This document shows, in pieces, positions 6,651-14,830 of a stretch of DNA of 20,553 bases. The DNA is taken from assembly GCA_964446115.1 (NCBI GenBank), contig CAYUNE010000010.1, positions 1 to 20,553 of the forward strand, written 5' to 3'. Both the position numbers and the translations under genes were made by a program. The notes under the pieces are model-generated. The model was not told where the DNA came from, did no database searches, and saw nothing but the letters and a program-made list of their open reading frames with translations. This stretch comes from CAYUNE01 sp964446115 (lineage in GTDB: Bacteria; Desulfobacterota; Desulfobulbia; Desulfobulbales; Desulfobulbaceae). Within the stretch, counting starts at the first letter, position 1, and each line of letters opens with the position of its first letter.

Positions 6651-7793
6651 ATGATTTTTACCATTGTTTTCTGGTTGTCGGTTTTCCTGATTCTCTGGAC
6701 GTTTTTTTTCTATCCTCTGGTGATTCTCGGCCTGAGCCGCCTGCGACCCATCACTATGCGGCGGACACCGTACCACGGCAAGGTGAGCATGATTATCGCC
6801 GCCCATAACGAGGAAGGGGTGATTGCCGCAAAGCTGGACAACTGTCTGCAGCTCGACTTTGGGGATGCCGACTATGAAATCATTATGGTTTCAGACGGCT
6901 CGACCGATAAGACAAACGAGATTCTCGCCCGCTATGCCCACGCCTCGCCCCATTTACGCATCATCACCTATGAGCCGCGAGCCGGCAAGGCCCATGCGCT
7001 CAATGTCGGGTTCGCTCAAAGCAGTGGCGATGTACTCATTTTCAGTGATGCCAACGTCATTCTCGACCGCGACGCTCCGGCACGCCTGTTGGAAAGATTT
7101 GCCGACACCCGGGTTGGAGCGGTCTGCGGTAGGATTTTGGTCAGGGGGCGTGGTGATAATGAGATCGCCGGTGAAAGTCTTTACATGCGGCTGGAGGGTA
7201 TGATCCAGCGGGCCGAGGCCCGTTTCGGGAATATGGTCGGCATTGATGGCGCTCTCTTCGCCCTGCGACGGGAACTTTTCAGGGAATTGCCCCGGGAATG
7301 GGTTCTTGATGACTTTGCCTTGGCCATGGAGGCGGTCCTGGCCGGCCAAAAGATAGTCTATGCCGAGGATGCCCGGGGTGTGGAAGAGGTCGAAGCATCA
7401 ACGGCCAATGAATTTCGCCGCAAAGCCAGGATAATCGCCGGTGGATACCAGTATCTTGCCTGGTTTGTCAGAACCGGGAAATCAATGCCGCCGGCCGCTC
7501 TGTTCTCCTTTTTTTCCAGAAAGGTACTCAGGTGGAAGGCACCGGTATTCATGATCACCGCCTTTGTGACCAATATCGCACTAATGACCGACTATCCCTA
7601 CAATCTGTTTTTTGCCGGCCAGGTGATTTTTTATGGTGTCGCACTTGCGGGATTGTTGCTGCCCCGTCTGCGCAACAACCACTTTTTTTACCTACCTTAT
7701 TATTTTTGCAGCATTAATGGTGCATCCCTGGTAGGTCTATTGAGATTCATTCTCAAACGGCAGCCAATCCTCTGGGAAAAAGTACGTCGATAA
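6651..7793 (+). CDS. Membrane-bound family 2 glycosyltransferase
   Basis: This 380-residue inverting GT-A glycosyltransferase has an N-terminal membrane helix (about 4-28) and C-terminal hydrophobic segments (about 295-365), so it sits in the inner membrane with the catalytic domain in the cytoplasm. Visible motifs are SMIIAAHNEE (46-55), SDGSTDKT (81-88), the metal-binding D-x-D equivalent SDAN (132-135), the catalytic-base region WVLDDF (217-222) and EFRRKARIIAGG (254-265), which occupies the place of the QxxRW motif of processive members. The family includes hyaluronan- and cellulose-synthase-like enzymes as well as single-addition transferases; the lack of a strict QxxRW favours the second. 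The ATG has no clear ribosome site. The gap to the next gene is only 4 bases. Confidence 0.88.
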   Translation: MIFTIVFWLSVFLILWTFFFYPLVILGLSRLRPITMRRTPYHGKVSMIIAAHNEEGVIAAKLDNCLQLDFGDADYEIIMVSDGSTDKTNEILARYAHASPHLRIITYEPRAGKAHALNVGFAQSSGDVLIFSDANVILDRDAPARLLERFADTRVGAVCGRILVRGRGDNEIAGESLYMRLEGMIQRAEARFGNMVGIDGALFALRRELFRELPREWVLDDFALAMEAVLAGQKIVYAEDARGVEEVEASTANEFRRKARIIAGGYQYLAWFVRTGKSMPPAALFSFFSRKVLRWKAPVFMITAFVTNIALMTDYPYNLFFAGQVIFYGVALAGLLLPRLRNNHFFYLPYYFCSINGASLVGLLRFILKRQPILWEKVRR

Positions 7794-7797
7794 CCGC

Positions 7798-9051
7798 ATG
7801 GCACCGACCGAATCCCCCAACAGCGAATCAGTCCGTTTCTCGGTATACTGCTGCGCCGCTCTGATCTTTGTGGTTATCGGCCGGATTCAGGAGATCTTCC
7901 TGTTTCTGCAGCCCCTGCAGCCTGGTCTGTTACTGTTGTTGGTGACCATGATCGCCACCTACAGCAACGGTCGTTTCTCATCGGAGATTACGGGTTCAAA
8001 GGCATCAAAGCTTCTGGGTCTTTTTTGGTTTTTCAGTTTTTTCACCATATTTTTTTCGGTCTGGCCCGGTGATGCCTTCAGAGTCTGGAAGATAGTGGTT
8101 TCCATTAACTATCTCTTTTTTCTCTCCTGTCTAGCCAACATGCGGTCTCCACGGGAAATTATCGTACTCAGCAATGCTCTTATCGCAAGCGTCGTCATCT
8201 TGGCGGCCAAGGTGCTGCTCTCTCCCACCAGTGTCGAGGCTGGCCGTCTGTCTGCCAGTTCCACCTATGATGCCAATGATCTGGCCATGATCATCGTTAT
8301 GACCTTGCCCTTTGTCATGACCTTTTTCTTCTCCAAACAGCCCAGAGCCAGGATAAACTATGGCCTTATCATGCTCATTCTCACAGTGGCCCTGCTCAAG
8401 ACCGGGTCGCGGGGCGGATTTATCGGTTTCGGTGTGGTGGGTATCACCTTCCTGTTTTCCGATGTCTGGGATGCCGGTACGGGAAAAAGGATTTTTTTCG
8501 CTCTCTTTGCCGCCGTCATTATCTTCAATATTGCCCCGGAGTCCCTTTGGGAACGATTTCAGGCCATTTTGTCCGGGAGCGACTATAATCTGCAACCGGT
8601 TGGTAATGGGGAAGGGAGCGACTTCGGCCGTATTGAAATATGGAAGGCGGGAGTCAAATTATTTCGACAGCATCCCTTTCTGGGGGTGGGACCGGGGCAA
8701 TTTGCCACGGCTCTGGGCGAGACCTTCGGCTCCCAATATTGGCGAACCGCACACAACTCCTTTGTCCAGGTAGCCGGTGACCTGGGAATACCGGGTATCG
8801 TACTGTTTTCGGCCATTCTCAGGCGGATTTGGCAAAATCTTAAAACTGCCCGAACGCTGCTGGCGAAAACATCCGCTGAAAGCAGGATCGTGGTATTGCC
8901 GCAGACCGCCCTGATCGCCCTGCTCGGCTACCTGACCTGCAGCCTTTTTCTCTCCCAAGCCTATACCGCCATGATCCCTCTGCTCATGGCCTATTCCAGC
9001 GCCCTGCACTTGCTTGCTGAGGAGACCGATGAGCGGTTTTGGGTCCTATGA
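7798..9051 (+). CDS. O-antigen ligase/polymerase (Wzy_C family) membrane protein
   Basis: This 417-residue polytopic protein has about ten to twelve hydrophobic segments. The Wzy_C/O-antigen ligase region is recognisable: TGSRGGFIGF (202-211), then a large outer loop with RIEIWKAG (278-285), HPFLGVGPGQF (292-302) and AHNSFVQVAGDLGIPG (318-333). The His of AHNSF and the Arg residues of the loop are the conserved functional residues in this fold. The enzyme would either polymerise undecaprenyl-linked repeat units in the periplasm (Wzy) or transfer the chain to an acceptor (WaaL-like). With a Wzx-type flippase immediately downstream, Wzy is the better guess. It starts 4 bases after the GT2 gene. 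Confidence 0.85.
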   Translation: MAPTESPNSESVRFSVYCCAALIFVVIGRIQEIFLFLQPLQPGLLLLLVTMIATYSNGRFSSEITGSKASKLLGLFWFFSFFTIFFSVWPGDAFRVWKIVVSINYLFFLSCLANMRSPREIIVLSNALIASVVILAAKVLLSPTSVEAGRLSASSTYDANDLAMIIVMTLPFVMTFFFSKQPRARINYGLIMLILTVALLKTGSRGGFIGFGVVGITFLFSDVWDAGTGKRIFFALFAAVIIFNIAPESLWERFQAILSGSDYNLQPVGNGEGSDFGRIEIWKAGVKLFRQHPFLGVGPGQFATALGETFGSQYWRTAHNSFVQVAGDLGIPGIVLFSAILRRIWQNLKTARTLLAKTSAESRIVVLPQTALIALLGYLTCSLFLSQAYTAMIPLLMAYSSALHLLAEETDERFWVL

Positions 9052-9085
9052 ACATCAGTTTCGTAATTTTCATCCCTGAAAAGAA

Positions 9086-10525
9086 ATGAAGACGGCCCGG
9101 TTCATCAAAGACAGTTTTATCTACTGGCTTGGCCGCATGGGAGCCCGAGCCGTCTCCTTCCTTCTCCTGCCCATTTACACCGCCTATATTGTTCCCACAG
9201 AGTGGGGTATTCTCAATTTACTCATGATTTCCGGGGATCTTGCCGTTCTTCTGGTTCTCTGTCAGATCCCGGCCGCCATGTATCGTTTCTGGGTATCGGC
9301 GCAAAACGAAGACGATAAGGAGCGTCTTTCCGGTCTGGGCCTTGTCTTTCCAACTCTCTTTTCCTGTTTGATCTTTGCGCCGCTCTATGTCTTTGCGGAT
9401 TCCTGTGCAAGTTTTATGGGCATCGATGGTTACGGGGACTATATCCGTATATTGCTCTTTACGGAGCAATTGGCCATTCTGCTCGGCGTCATGCAGGCCG
9501 AGATGCGCCTGCGCAACGAGGCGACTCTGTTCGCCATGCTGGAGATCGGCCAGAATTTCGGATCTGCGGCCTTGAATATTTTTTTCGTGGTTGTCTTTGG
9601 TTGGGGAATCTGGGGCATTCTGCTGGGCCAGATGCTGACGTTTGCGGTTATCGTCGCCTTGCTGCTGCCGCGGTTTCTTCGGCGGGCCCGGCTTAACCTC
9701 GATTTCCGGCTTCTCCGCTCCCTGCTGTTATTTTCATCGCCTCTGGTGCCATCAGCTCTGGCAATGGCCGCAGTTCATAACATCGACCGTTATTTTCTCC
9801 AATTCATGCTGGGACCGGAAACAGTGGGTCTCTACAGTATCGGTTACAAGTTTGGGACTCTGGTTAATATGCTGATTCTGGGACCTTTTTTGCTTATCTG
9901 GGAACCAAAGAGCTACGAAATCGCCCAGGAGCAAAATGCCTCTGCCAAGCTGGGAAAGGTCTTTACCTATCTTTATGCTCTGCTGCTTTTCATGGCCGTG
10001 GGACTGGCCGGAACGGCCCGGGAGATGGTTACCATCATGACCGCAGAAAAATACCATGCTGCCTGGCCGATTGTATCGCTGGTCGCCTTTTCCTATGTCT
10101 GTTTCGGAATGGACTCCATTGTCCGCGTCGGCCTGTTGCTCCACAAAAAGACCAGGGTTATTCTGTTGGTGGTGTTGGCCGCCTGCGCCATCAACATTGC
10201 CGGCAACCGTATTCTCATTCCTGTCATGGGAATGCGGGGAGCGGCGTGGTCCACTTTGGGCACCTTCGGGTTTCTGGTGGTCATGGACGCGTTGCTGGCT
10301 TGCCGCTATTTGCCGGTGAGCTTTGAATGGAAAAAAATTACTCTGGTTACCGCAACGGCGGCCGTTGTTCTGGGACTCCTGTCTGCGGTGCACTTGCCCA
10401 ATGTCTACGGAGCTGTTGCCGTCAAGGCGACGTTGCTGGTTGTCTATCCCCTGTCACTACTGATTACAGGCTTTATCAGCCGGGAAAATATAGTACTGTT
10501 ACGTGATGTTCTAAAATCCAGGTAG
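9086..10525 (+). CDS. Wzx-like polysaccharide flippase (MOP superfamily)
   Basis: This 479-residue protein is hydrophobic throughout, with roughly 12 to 14 membrane segments, as is usual for Wzx/RfbX flippases. The opening (FIKDSFIYWLGRMGARAVSFLLLPIYTAYIVPTEWGILNL) is a typical polysaccharide-biosynthesis-protein start, and the centre has NIDRYFLQFMLGPETVGLYSIGYKFG (about 232-257), a well-known signature of the family. It should move the undecaprenyl-diphosphate-linked repeat unit from the inner to the outer leaflet of the inner membrane. The start at 9086 follows GAAAAG. The gene sits 34 bases after the polymerase and 5 bases before the acyltransferase gene. No unusual feature was seen. Confidence 0.9.
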   Translation: MKTARFIKDSFIYWLGRMGARAVSFLLLPIYTAYIVPTEWGILNLLMISGDLAVLLVLCQIPAAMYRFWVSAQNEDDKERLSGLGLVFPTLFSCLIFAPLYVFADSCASFMGIDGYGDYIRILLFTEQLAILLGVMQAEMRLRNEATLFAMLEIGQNFGSAALNIFFVVVFGWGIWGILLGQMLTFAVIVALLLPRFLRRARLNLDFRLLRSLLLFSSPLVPSALAMAAVHNIDRYFLQFMLGPETVGLYSIGYKFGTLVNMLILGPFLLIWEPKSYEIAQEQNASAKLGKVFTYLYALLLFMAVGLAGTAREMVTIMTAEKYHAAWPIVSLVAFSYVCFGMDSIVRVGLLLHKKTRVILLVVLAACAINIAGNRILIPVMGMRGAAWSTLGTFGFLVVMDALLACRYLPVSFEWKKITLVTATAAVVLGLLSAVHLPNVYGAVAVKATLLVVYPLSLLITGFISRENIVLLRDVLKSR

Positions 10526-10530
10526 AGACA

Positions 10531-11334
10531 ATGAAAACTTTACGGGAAATATCAACAGCCATCCGCCGACGGGAAACACCTTTCTATGCCTTTCTCTACC
10601 GCCTTGCCAAAGGGGTAAGTTCTCTATCCATGCCGACAATACGACCTGTGCATGCTTTTCTGTATCGAGAGAGGCTCACCCGGCTGTCTCTCTGGCATAA
10701 TTTTTGGCGTATCGTCTACTATGAGCCGCTTTTCAAATCCCAATGCGTTCGGGTGGGCCGGGGGTTCACCATGCATTATGCGGGAAACGGCACCGCAACC
10801 GTTTTTGGTGATTTACAGATCTATCTGGGAGATAACGTCACCATGTTCGACAATACCGGTCTCGCCGGCCTTAAGGTTTTTGACAAGCCCGAACTGCATG
10901 TGGGGGATAATACTTATCTCGGTCCCCTGGTGAGGATCATGGTTGGTAAAAAGATCACCATCGGTTCCCACTGCCTCATCACCAGCCGTATCGTCACCGA
11001 CAATCCCGGCCATTCCATGCGCGACACCATGCGACGGATTACCGCAAGCGGTGGTTTACCGGCTGAGGAAGATATTCGCCCCGTCCACATAGGGGATTTC
11101 TGCTTTCTGCCACTGGATACCGTGGTCTATCCCGGGGTAAGGGTGGGTGATGGGGTGGTTGCCCGCATCGGTACTCATATCAGCCGGGATGTACCACCCT
11201 TTTGTCATGTTGCCGGCAACCCCATGCGCATCGTGAGAAAAGTTGATATCCCCGAGCAGATACGCGAGATGGTCGGTGATGAGCGATATGAGGCCTATCT
11301 GCAGGCCCATGCCAATCTTGACGAAGAACTGTGA
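10531..11334 (+). CDS. Left-handed beta-helix (hexapeptide repeat) O- or N-acyltransferase
   Basis: This soluble 267-residue acyltransferase probably acetylates a sugar of the repeat unit using acetyl-CoA. Hexapeptide repeats lie at about 92-153 and 185-235, with typical turns such as YLGDNVTM, HVGDNTYLG and PGVRVGDGVV. The catalytic-type histidine is in TDNPGHSM (156-163), in a loop that interrupts the helix. The end of the helix, DVPPFCHVAGNPMRIVR (220-236), is the standard closing motif of these enzymes. The first 90 residues form an unusual helical N-terminal extension. The start is 5 bases after the flippase stop, with GGTAGAG acting as a possible ribosome site. It is one of several acylating or deacylating enzymes in the locus. 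Confidence 0.87.
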   Translation: MKTLREISTAIRRRETPFYAFLYRLAKGVSSLSMPTIRPVHAFLYRERLTRLSLWHNFWRIVYYEPLFKSQCVRVGRGFTMHYAGNGTATVFGDLQIYLGDNVTMFDNTGLAGLKVFDKPELHVGDNTYLGPLVRIMVGKKITIGSHCLITSRIVTDNPGHSMRDTMRRITASGGLPAEEDIRPVHIGDFCFLPLDTVVYPGVRVGDGVVARIGTHISRDVPPFCHVAGNPMRIVRKVDIPEQIREMVGDERYEAYLQAHANLDEEL

Positions 11335-11346
11335 TACAATGGGGAT

Positions 11347-12336
11347 ATGGATAAAAGTTTACGCATTGTCTGGATAGCCTGGCAGCAACAGAGGCGTAAT
11401 CGATCCATGGCCCTGGGTATCGGTGCCGAGCCCGTGGAGCTTGACTATGCCGGCGGCCGCCTTAACCGATACTGCCGGGCATTGTTCGCCACTCTGCGAT
11501 TTCTTGTTTCCCGAAAACCGGCAGCGGTAGTTGTCATGAATCCGGCGGTACCGCTCAATTTGCTCATGCTTCTGTTGCGGCCGCTGATGGGTTTTGTCAT
11601 GGTTTCCGATGCCCATTTCGGTGGGGTCCATCCGGTGAACAACAGGGACTGGCTGCAGAAAATTCTCAACTTTATCAACGCCAGAGCCGATCTGGTCATT
11701 GTCACCAACAACAACCATGCCCGTTATGTGGAATCGCTGGGAGGTACCGCCTTTATCTGCCAGGACCCCCTACCCGATGTCCCGCATCTGGAACCGCCAA
11801 CCGGAATGGAAATGGAGCGAGCCGTATTTCTGGTTTGCGATTTTGCCGTGGATGAGCCCTATGAGCAGGTTTTTGCAGCCTTCTCGACCCTTCGTCAGCA
11901 GGGATTTCATCTTTATGTGTCCGGTAACTATAAAAAAAAGGATCTTGATCCCGGGCAGTTTCCGGGGGTGACCCTGTTGGGATATGTTGATGACCGGACC
12001 TACTGGCGCTACATGGGCAACTGTGCGGTCATTGTCGATCTCACTGAATGGGACGACTGCCTCGTCTGCGGCGCCTATGAGGCCCTGGCCCTGGGACAGG
12101 TGTTGGTTCTCTCCGACACCCCGGCACTGCGAGACTATTTCGGTGATGGAGCCTTATATACCACCCATGAACCGGCCACCATTGCAGCCACCATTGAAAA
12201 AGCCCACTCAGCCGCAGAGCGACAGCGCAGCCGGGCCCGGCAATGGCGGGACACAAACGCCCTTTACATGAAAGAAAATCTTCGTCACCTGAGAAAGACT
12301 ATACTGGCCAAAGTAGCGGCCAAAGGGAAAGAATGA
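11347..12336 (+). CDS. Divergent GT-B-type glycosyltransferase
   Basis: The product is 329 residues and cytoplasmic. It has the outline of a GT-B glycosyltransferase but is distant from the two GT4 enzymes in the window. The N-terminal half has a hydrophobic strand region (AAVVVMNPAVPLNLLMLLLRPL, 59-80) and SDAHFGG (87-93). The C-terminal half has FLVCDFAVDEPYEQV (161-175), and DLTEWDDCLVCGAYEALALGQVLVLSDT (231-258) fits the nucleotide-sugar-binding region: E244 is in the place of the second Glu of the EX7E motif, but the first is replaced (D236-D237). It begins 12 bases after the acyltransferase gene and its stop forms ATGA with the next gene. It is the first gene of a seven-gene overlapping block. 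Confidence 0.68.
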   Translation: MDKSLRIVWIAWQQQRRNRSMALGIGAEPVELDYAGGRLNRYCRALFATLRFLVSRKPAAVVVMNPAVPLNLLMLLLRPLMGFVMVSDAHFGGVHPVNNRDWLQKILNFINARADLVIVTNNNHARYVESLGGTAFICQDPLPDVPHLEPPTGMEMERAVFLVCDFAVDEPYEQVFAAFSTLRQQGFHLYVSGNYKKKDLDPGQFPGVTLLGYVDDRTYWRYMGNCAVIVDLTEWDDCLVCGAYEALALGQVLVLSDTPALRDYFGDGALYTTHEPATIAATIEKAHSAAERQRSRARQWRDTNALYMKENLRHLRKTILAKVAAKGKE

Positions 12337-13466
12337 AAGCAGCCGCAGACACCAGGATCCGTGTCGCCCACCTGATATACTCCGAAAAAGTCGGCGGATC
12401 AGAAACCGTGGCCGCCAATGTCTGCAGCCGTCTGGACCGTCACAGGTTTGACCCCATGCTGCTTTTCTTTTACAAATCTCGGGGCTCCATGCCGCAGATT
12501 CTCTCCCGGCTGGGGGTGGCTCATGATGGTCTGAATATTACCAGAAGCAGTCTGGTGGTACGGCCTTTTTTGGTGGCGGCGCATCTCAACCGACTGCGCA
12601 TAGATATCCTCCATGTTCACCATGTCCATCTCTACCGACGGGTGGCACGGGGGGTTCGATTGTCCCGCGTCAGGGGTGTCGTGGTTACCGAACATGCCAA
12701 ATTTTCCATATCTCGGTCGGCAAGTCTGCAGGGCTGGTCGAGGAAAACAGCACGCCGGGCAAATATTTTTACGGTTGTCTCCAATAATCTGAAAAACTAT
12801 TTTGTCGAAGAGTTGGATATCCCGGAGCAACTCATCAGAGTCATATATAACGGGATTGACACCGAGCGATTTGTCCCTCGACGGGGACGAGGAAAACTGA
12901 CCGACATCCTTGCCCCTGCAAACAGCGGTAAAGATATCCGCATCATGATCAGTGTCGGCAGGCTGGCAGAGGCTAAGGATCACCTCACCATGTTGAATGC
13001 ATTGAAAATGTTGCGGAAACAGCGAAATGATTTTCACCTGGTTCTCATCGGTGATGGTGAATTGCGCTCAACGATAGGCAGACAGATCAGGTCACTGGAA
13101 CTCAGCGACAATGTTACCGTAGCCGGCAGCCGTTCCGATGTGGATGATTTGATGCCGGCCGGCGATCTCTTTGTCCTCTCATCCAAAAGGGAAGGGTTGC
13201 CCATGGTAATCATGGAAGCCATGGCATCCGGTCTGCCGGTAGTTGCCACCGCCGTAGGAGCCGTTCCGGAAATCATCCGTGATGGTGAAAACGGTCTTCT
13301 TGTGCCACCGGGTGATCCCCGGCGGTTGGCGGCGGCCATCAATACCTTGCTGGATAACCGCTCAAGAGCAGTGGAAATGGGCCATGCCGGTCGTCGGTTC
13401 ATTGTCGGGAACCATTCCCTTGAAGCAATCGCCGCCCAATATGCGGCGTTGTACAGTGCAATATGA
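12333..13466 (+). CDS. Family 4 glycosyltransferase (GT-B fold)
   Basis: This 377-residue retaining glycosyltransferase shows VAHLIYSEKVGGSETVAANV (11-30, the Gly-rich loop at the start of GT-B enzymes), HVHHVH (94-99), ISVGRLAEAKDH (206-217), LIGDGELR (238-245) and the EX7E motif EGLPMVIME (E287 and E295), then PVVATAVGAVPEII and GLLVPPGDP. I chose ATG 12333, which overlaps the previous stop as ATGA and follows the purine-rich AAAGGGAAAG; the frame is open further upstream (ATG at 12243), but that would overlap the previous gene by 94 bases. It should add one sugar to the lipid-linked repeat unit. The gene overlaps its downstream neighbour in the same way. Confidence 0.9.
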   Translation: MKAAADTRIRVAHLIYSEKVGGSETVAANVCSRLDRHRFDPMLLFFYKSRGSMPQILSRLGVAHDGLNITRSSLVVRPFLVAAHLNRLRIDILHVHHVHLYRRVARGVRLSRVRGVVVTEHAKFSISRSASLQGWSRKTARRANIFTVVSNNLKNYFVEELDIPEQLIRVIYNGIDTERFVPRRGRGKLTDILAPANSGKDIRIMISVGRLAEAKDHLTMLNALKMLRKQRNDFHLVLIGDGELRSTIGRQIRSLELSDNVTVAGSRSDVDDLMPAGDLFVLSSKREGLPMVIMEAMASGLPVVATAVGAVPEIIRDGENGLLVPPGDPRRLAAAINTLLDNRSRAVEMGHAGRRFIVGNHSLEAIAAQYAALYSAI

Positions 13467-14830
13467 GTTTCCTTGCTGATATTTCCCGTCCCCTGCGGGG
13501 CCTGGTGTACAAGGTCCGCCGTCGCAAGACCTTTGCCATGCGGCGTGGATTCTCCAGACGCCAGTGGTGGGACCGCCGGCGGATACTGGATGAATGCGAC
13601 AGGCTGACCAGGGAACTGGTAACCCACGCCGTTACCGCAACCGAGTATTACGGTCGGCTTTTTCGTCGTCTTGACCTGGACCCGGCGACCTTGGATTTTC
13701 CCGAAGACTGGCAGATGGTGCCCCTGTTGGATAAGGATATTCTCCGGAATCATTATGAGGAGATGATCAGTTCCTCCCGGCATGGGAAAAACAGCTACGT
13801 TAACCACACCGGCGGCTCCACCGGTTCCCCGGTCCGCTTCCTCACCGACCTTACCCTGTTTGAACGGATGGTTGCCTGGATGGACCTTACCTATACCTGG
13901 GCCGGATGGCGGCCGGGCGAGCTGCGACTTAACCTGTGGGGGGGTAAACACTGCACCTTGCCGCCGACTCTTTGGGACCGGATTCGGGCATCCCTGGCCG
14001 GCGGTTACACCATTCCGGTCTATGAGTATACTGAGCGTGAGCTGAATCAATGGTGGCAGGTGATACGTACCATGCGGCCAACCATCATCTATGGTTATCC
14101 CTCCGTGCTGGACGATTTCGCCCGCTGGTTGGAAAGCGAGGGAGTAAAACCAGCGGGTATCAAGGGTGTTTTCAGTTCCGCCGAGGTCCTCTATCCCCGA
14201 CAGAGGCAGCTTATCGAATCGGTTTTCGGCTGCAAGGTTTATAACCAGTACGGCAGCCGCGAGGCACCATGCATCGCCGGTGAGTGTCCCGAGGGCGAGA
14301 TGCATATCTTCTGTGATCTCAACAGGGTTGAATTTGTCGATGTGGATGGAGATCCAAACGGTGATCGGGAAATTGTCGTCACTCCCCTCTATGGCAGGGC
14401 CCAGCCTCTGCTGCGCTATCGGCTTGGAGATATGGGCAGGCCCAAGGAGGGTTCCTGCCGTTGTGGCCGGGGATATCCGCTCATGGAGCTCAACGTGGCC
14501 CGTTCCAGGGATTTTTTGCTGTCGCAAAGCGGCAGTAAGATCTATCCCGGTTTTTTTACCCGCCTCATGGATGAACAGGAGTGGGTCCGCTCCTTCCAGT
14601 TCGTACAGAAAGCCCCGGCCAGGTTGGAACTCAATCTGGAAGTGAGGGTAGCTGATCGCCGGGCAGAAACCAGGCGTCGCCGCCTGCGGCGGAAAATTCT
14701 GCCACTAATCGAGGAGAAAACCGGAAGACTGGAGGATTTTCAGGTACGTATCGTATCAGAGATCAATCGTACTCGGGCCGGAAAGCATCGATTCGTGGTC
14801 AACGAGATGGAAGGAGAGGCAAGGGGATGA
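13463..14830 (+). CDS. PaaK/CapK-like adenylate-forming ligase (phenylacetate-CoA ligase family)
   Basis: This 455-residue member of the ANL adenylating superfamily belongs to the COG1541 branch that includes PaaK and the capsule protein CapK. The P-loop-like A3 motif is HTGGSTGSPVRF (115-126), the A5 motif is YNQYGSREAP (260-269), and the A7/A8 region is LLRYRLGDMG (316-325), followed by a CxCGRGYP stretch (332-339). The C-terminal RTRAGKHRFVVNE (436-448) keeps the likely catalytic Lys (K441). The enzyme would activate a carboxylic acid as an acyl-adenylate and perhaps pass it to CoA or directly to an amino sugar; its substrate is unknown. Cys270 and Cys275, with the CxC pair, could hold a metal ion. 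It is coupled by ATGA overlaps to the GT4 gene before it and the deacetylase after it. Confidence 0.85.
   Translation: MSFLADISRPLRGLVYKVRRRKTFAMRRGFSRRQWWDRRRILDECDRLTRELVTHAVTATEYYGRLFRRLDLDPATLDFPEDWQMVPLLDKDILRNHYEEMISSSRHGKNSYVNHTGGSTGSPVRFLTDLTLFERMVAWMDLTYTWAGWRPGELRLNLWGGKHCTLPPTLWDRIRASLAGGYTIPVYEYTERELNQWWQVIRTMRPTIIYGYPSVLDDFARWLESEGVKPAGIKGVFSSAEVLYPRQRQLIESVFGCKVYNQYGSREAPCIAGECPEGEMHIFCDLNRVEFVDVDGDPNGDREIVVTPLYGRAQPLLRYRLGDMGRPKEGSCRCGRGYPLMELNVARSRDFLLSQSGSKIYPGFFTRLMDEQEWVRSFQFVQKAPARLELNLEVRVADRRAETRRRRLRRKILPLIEEKTGRLEDFQVRIVSEINRTRAGKHRFVVNEMEGEARG

Noticed and set aside
13034..14527. Long - strand open frame (497 codons) opposite the GT4 and ligase genes
   Set aside because: It spans two well-supported + strand genes with intact motifs; its translation is a mirror of their codon bias, rich in Pro, Gly and Arg.
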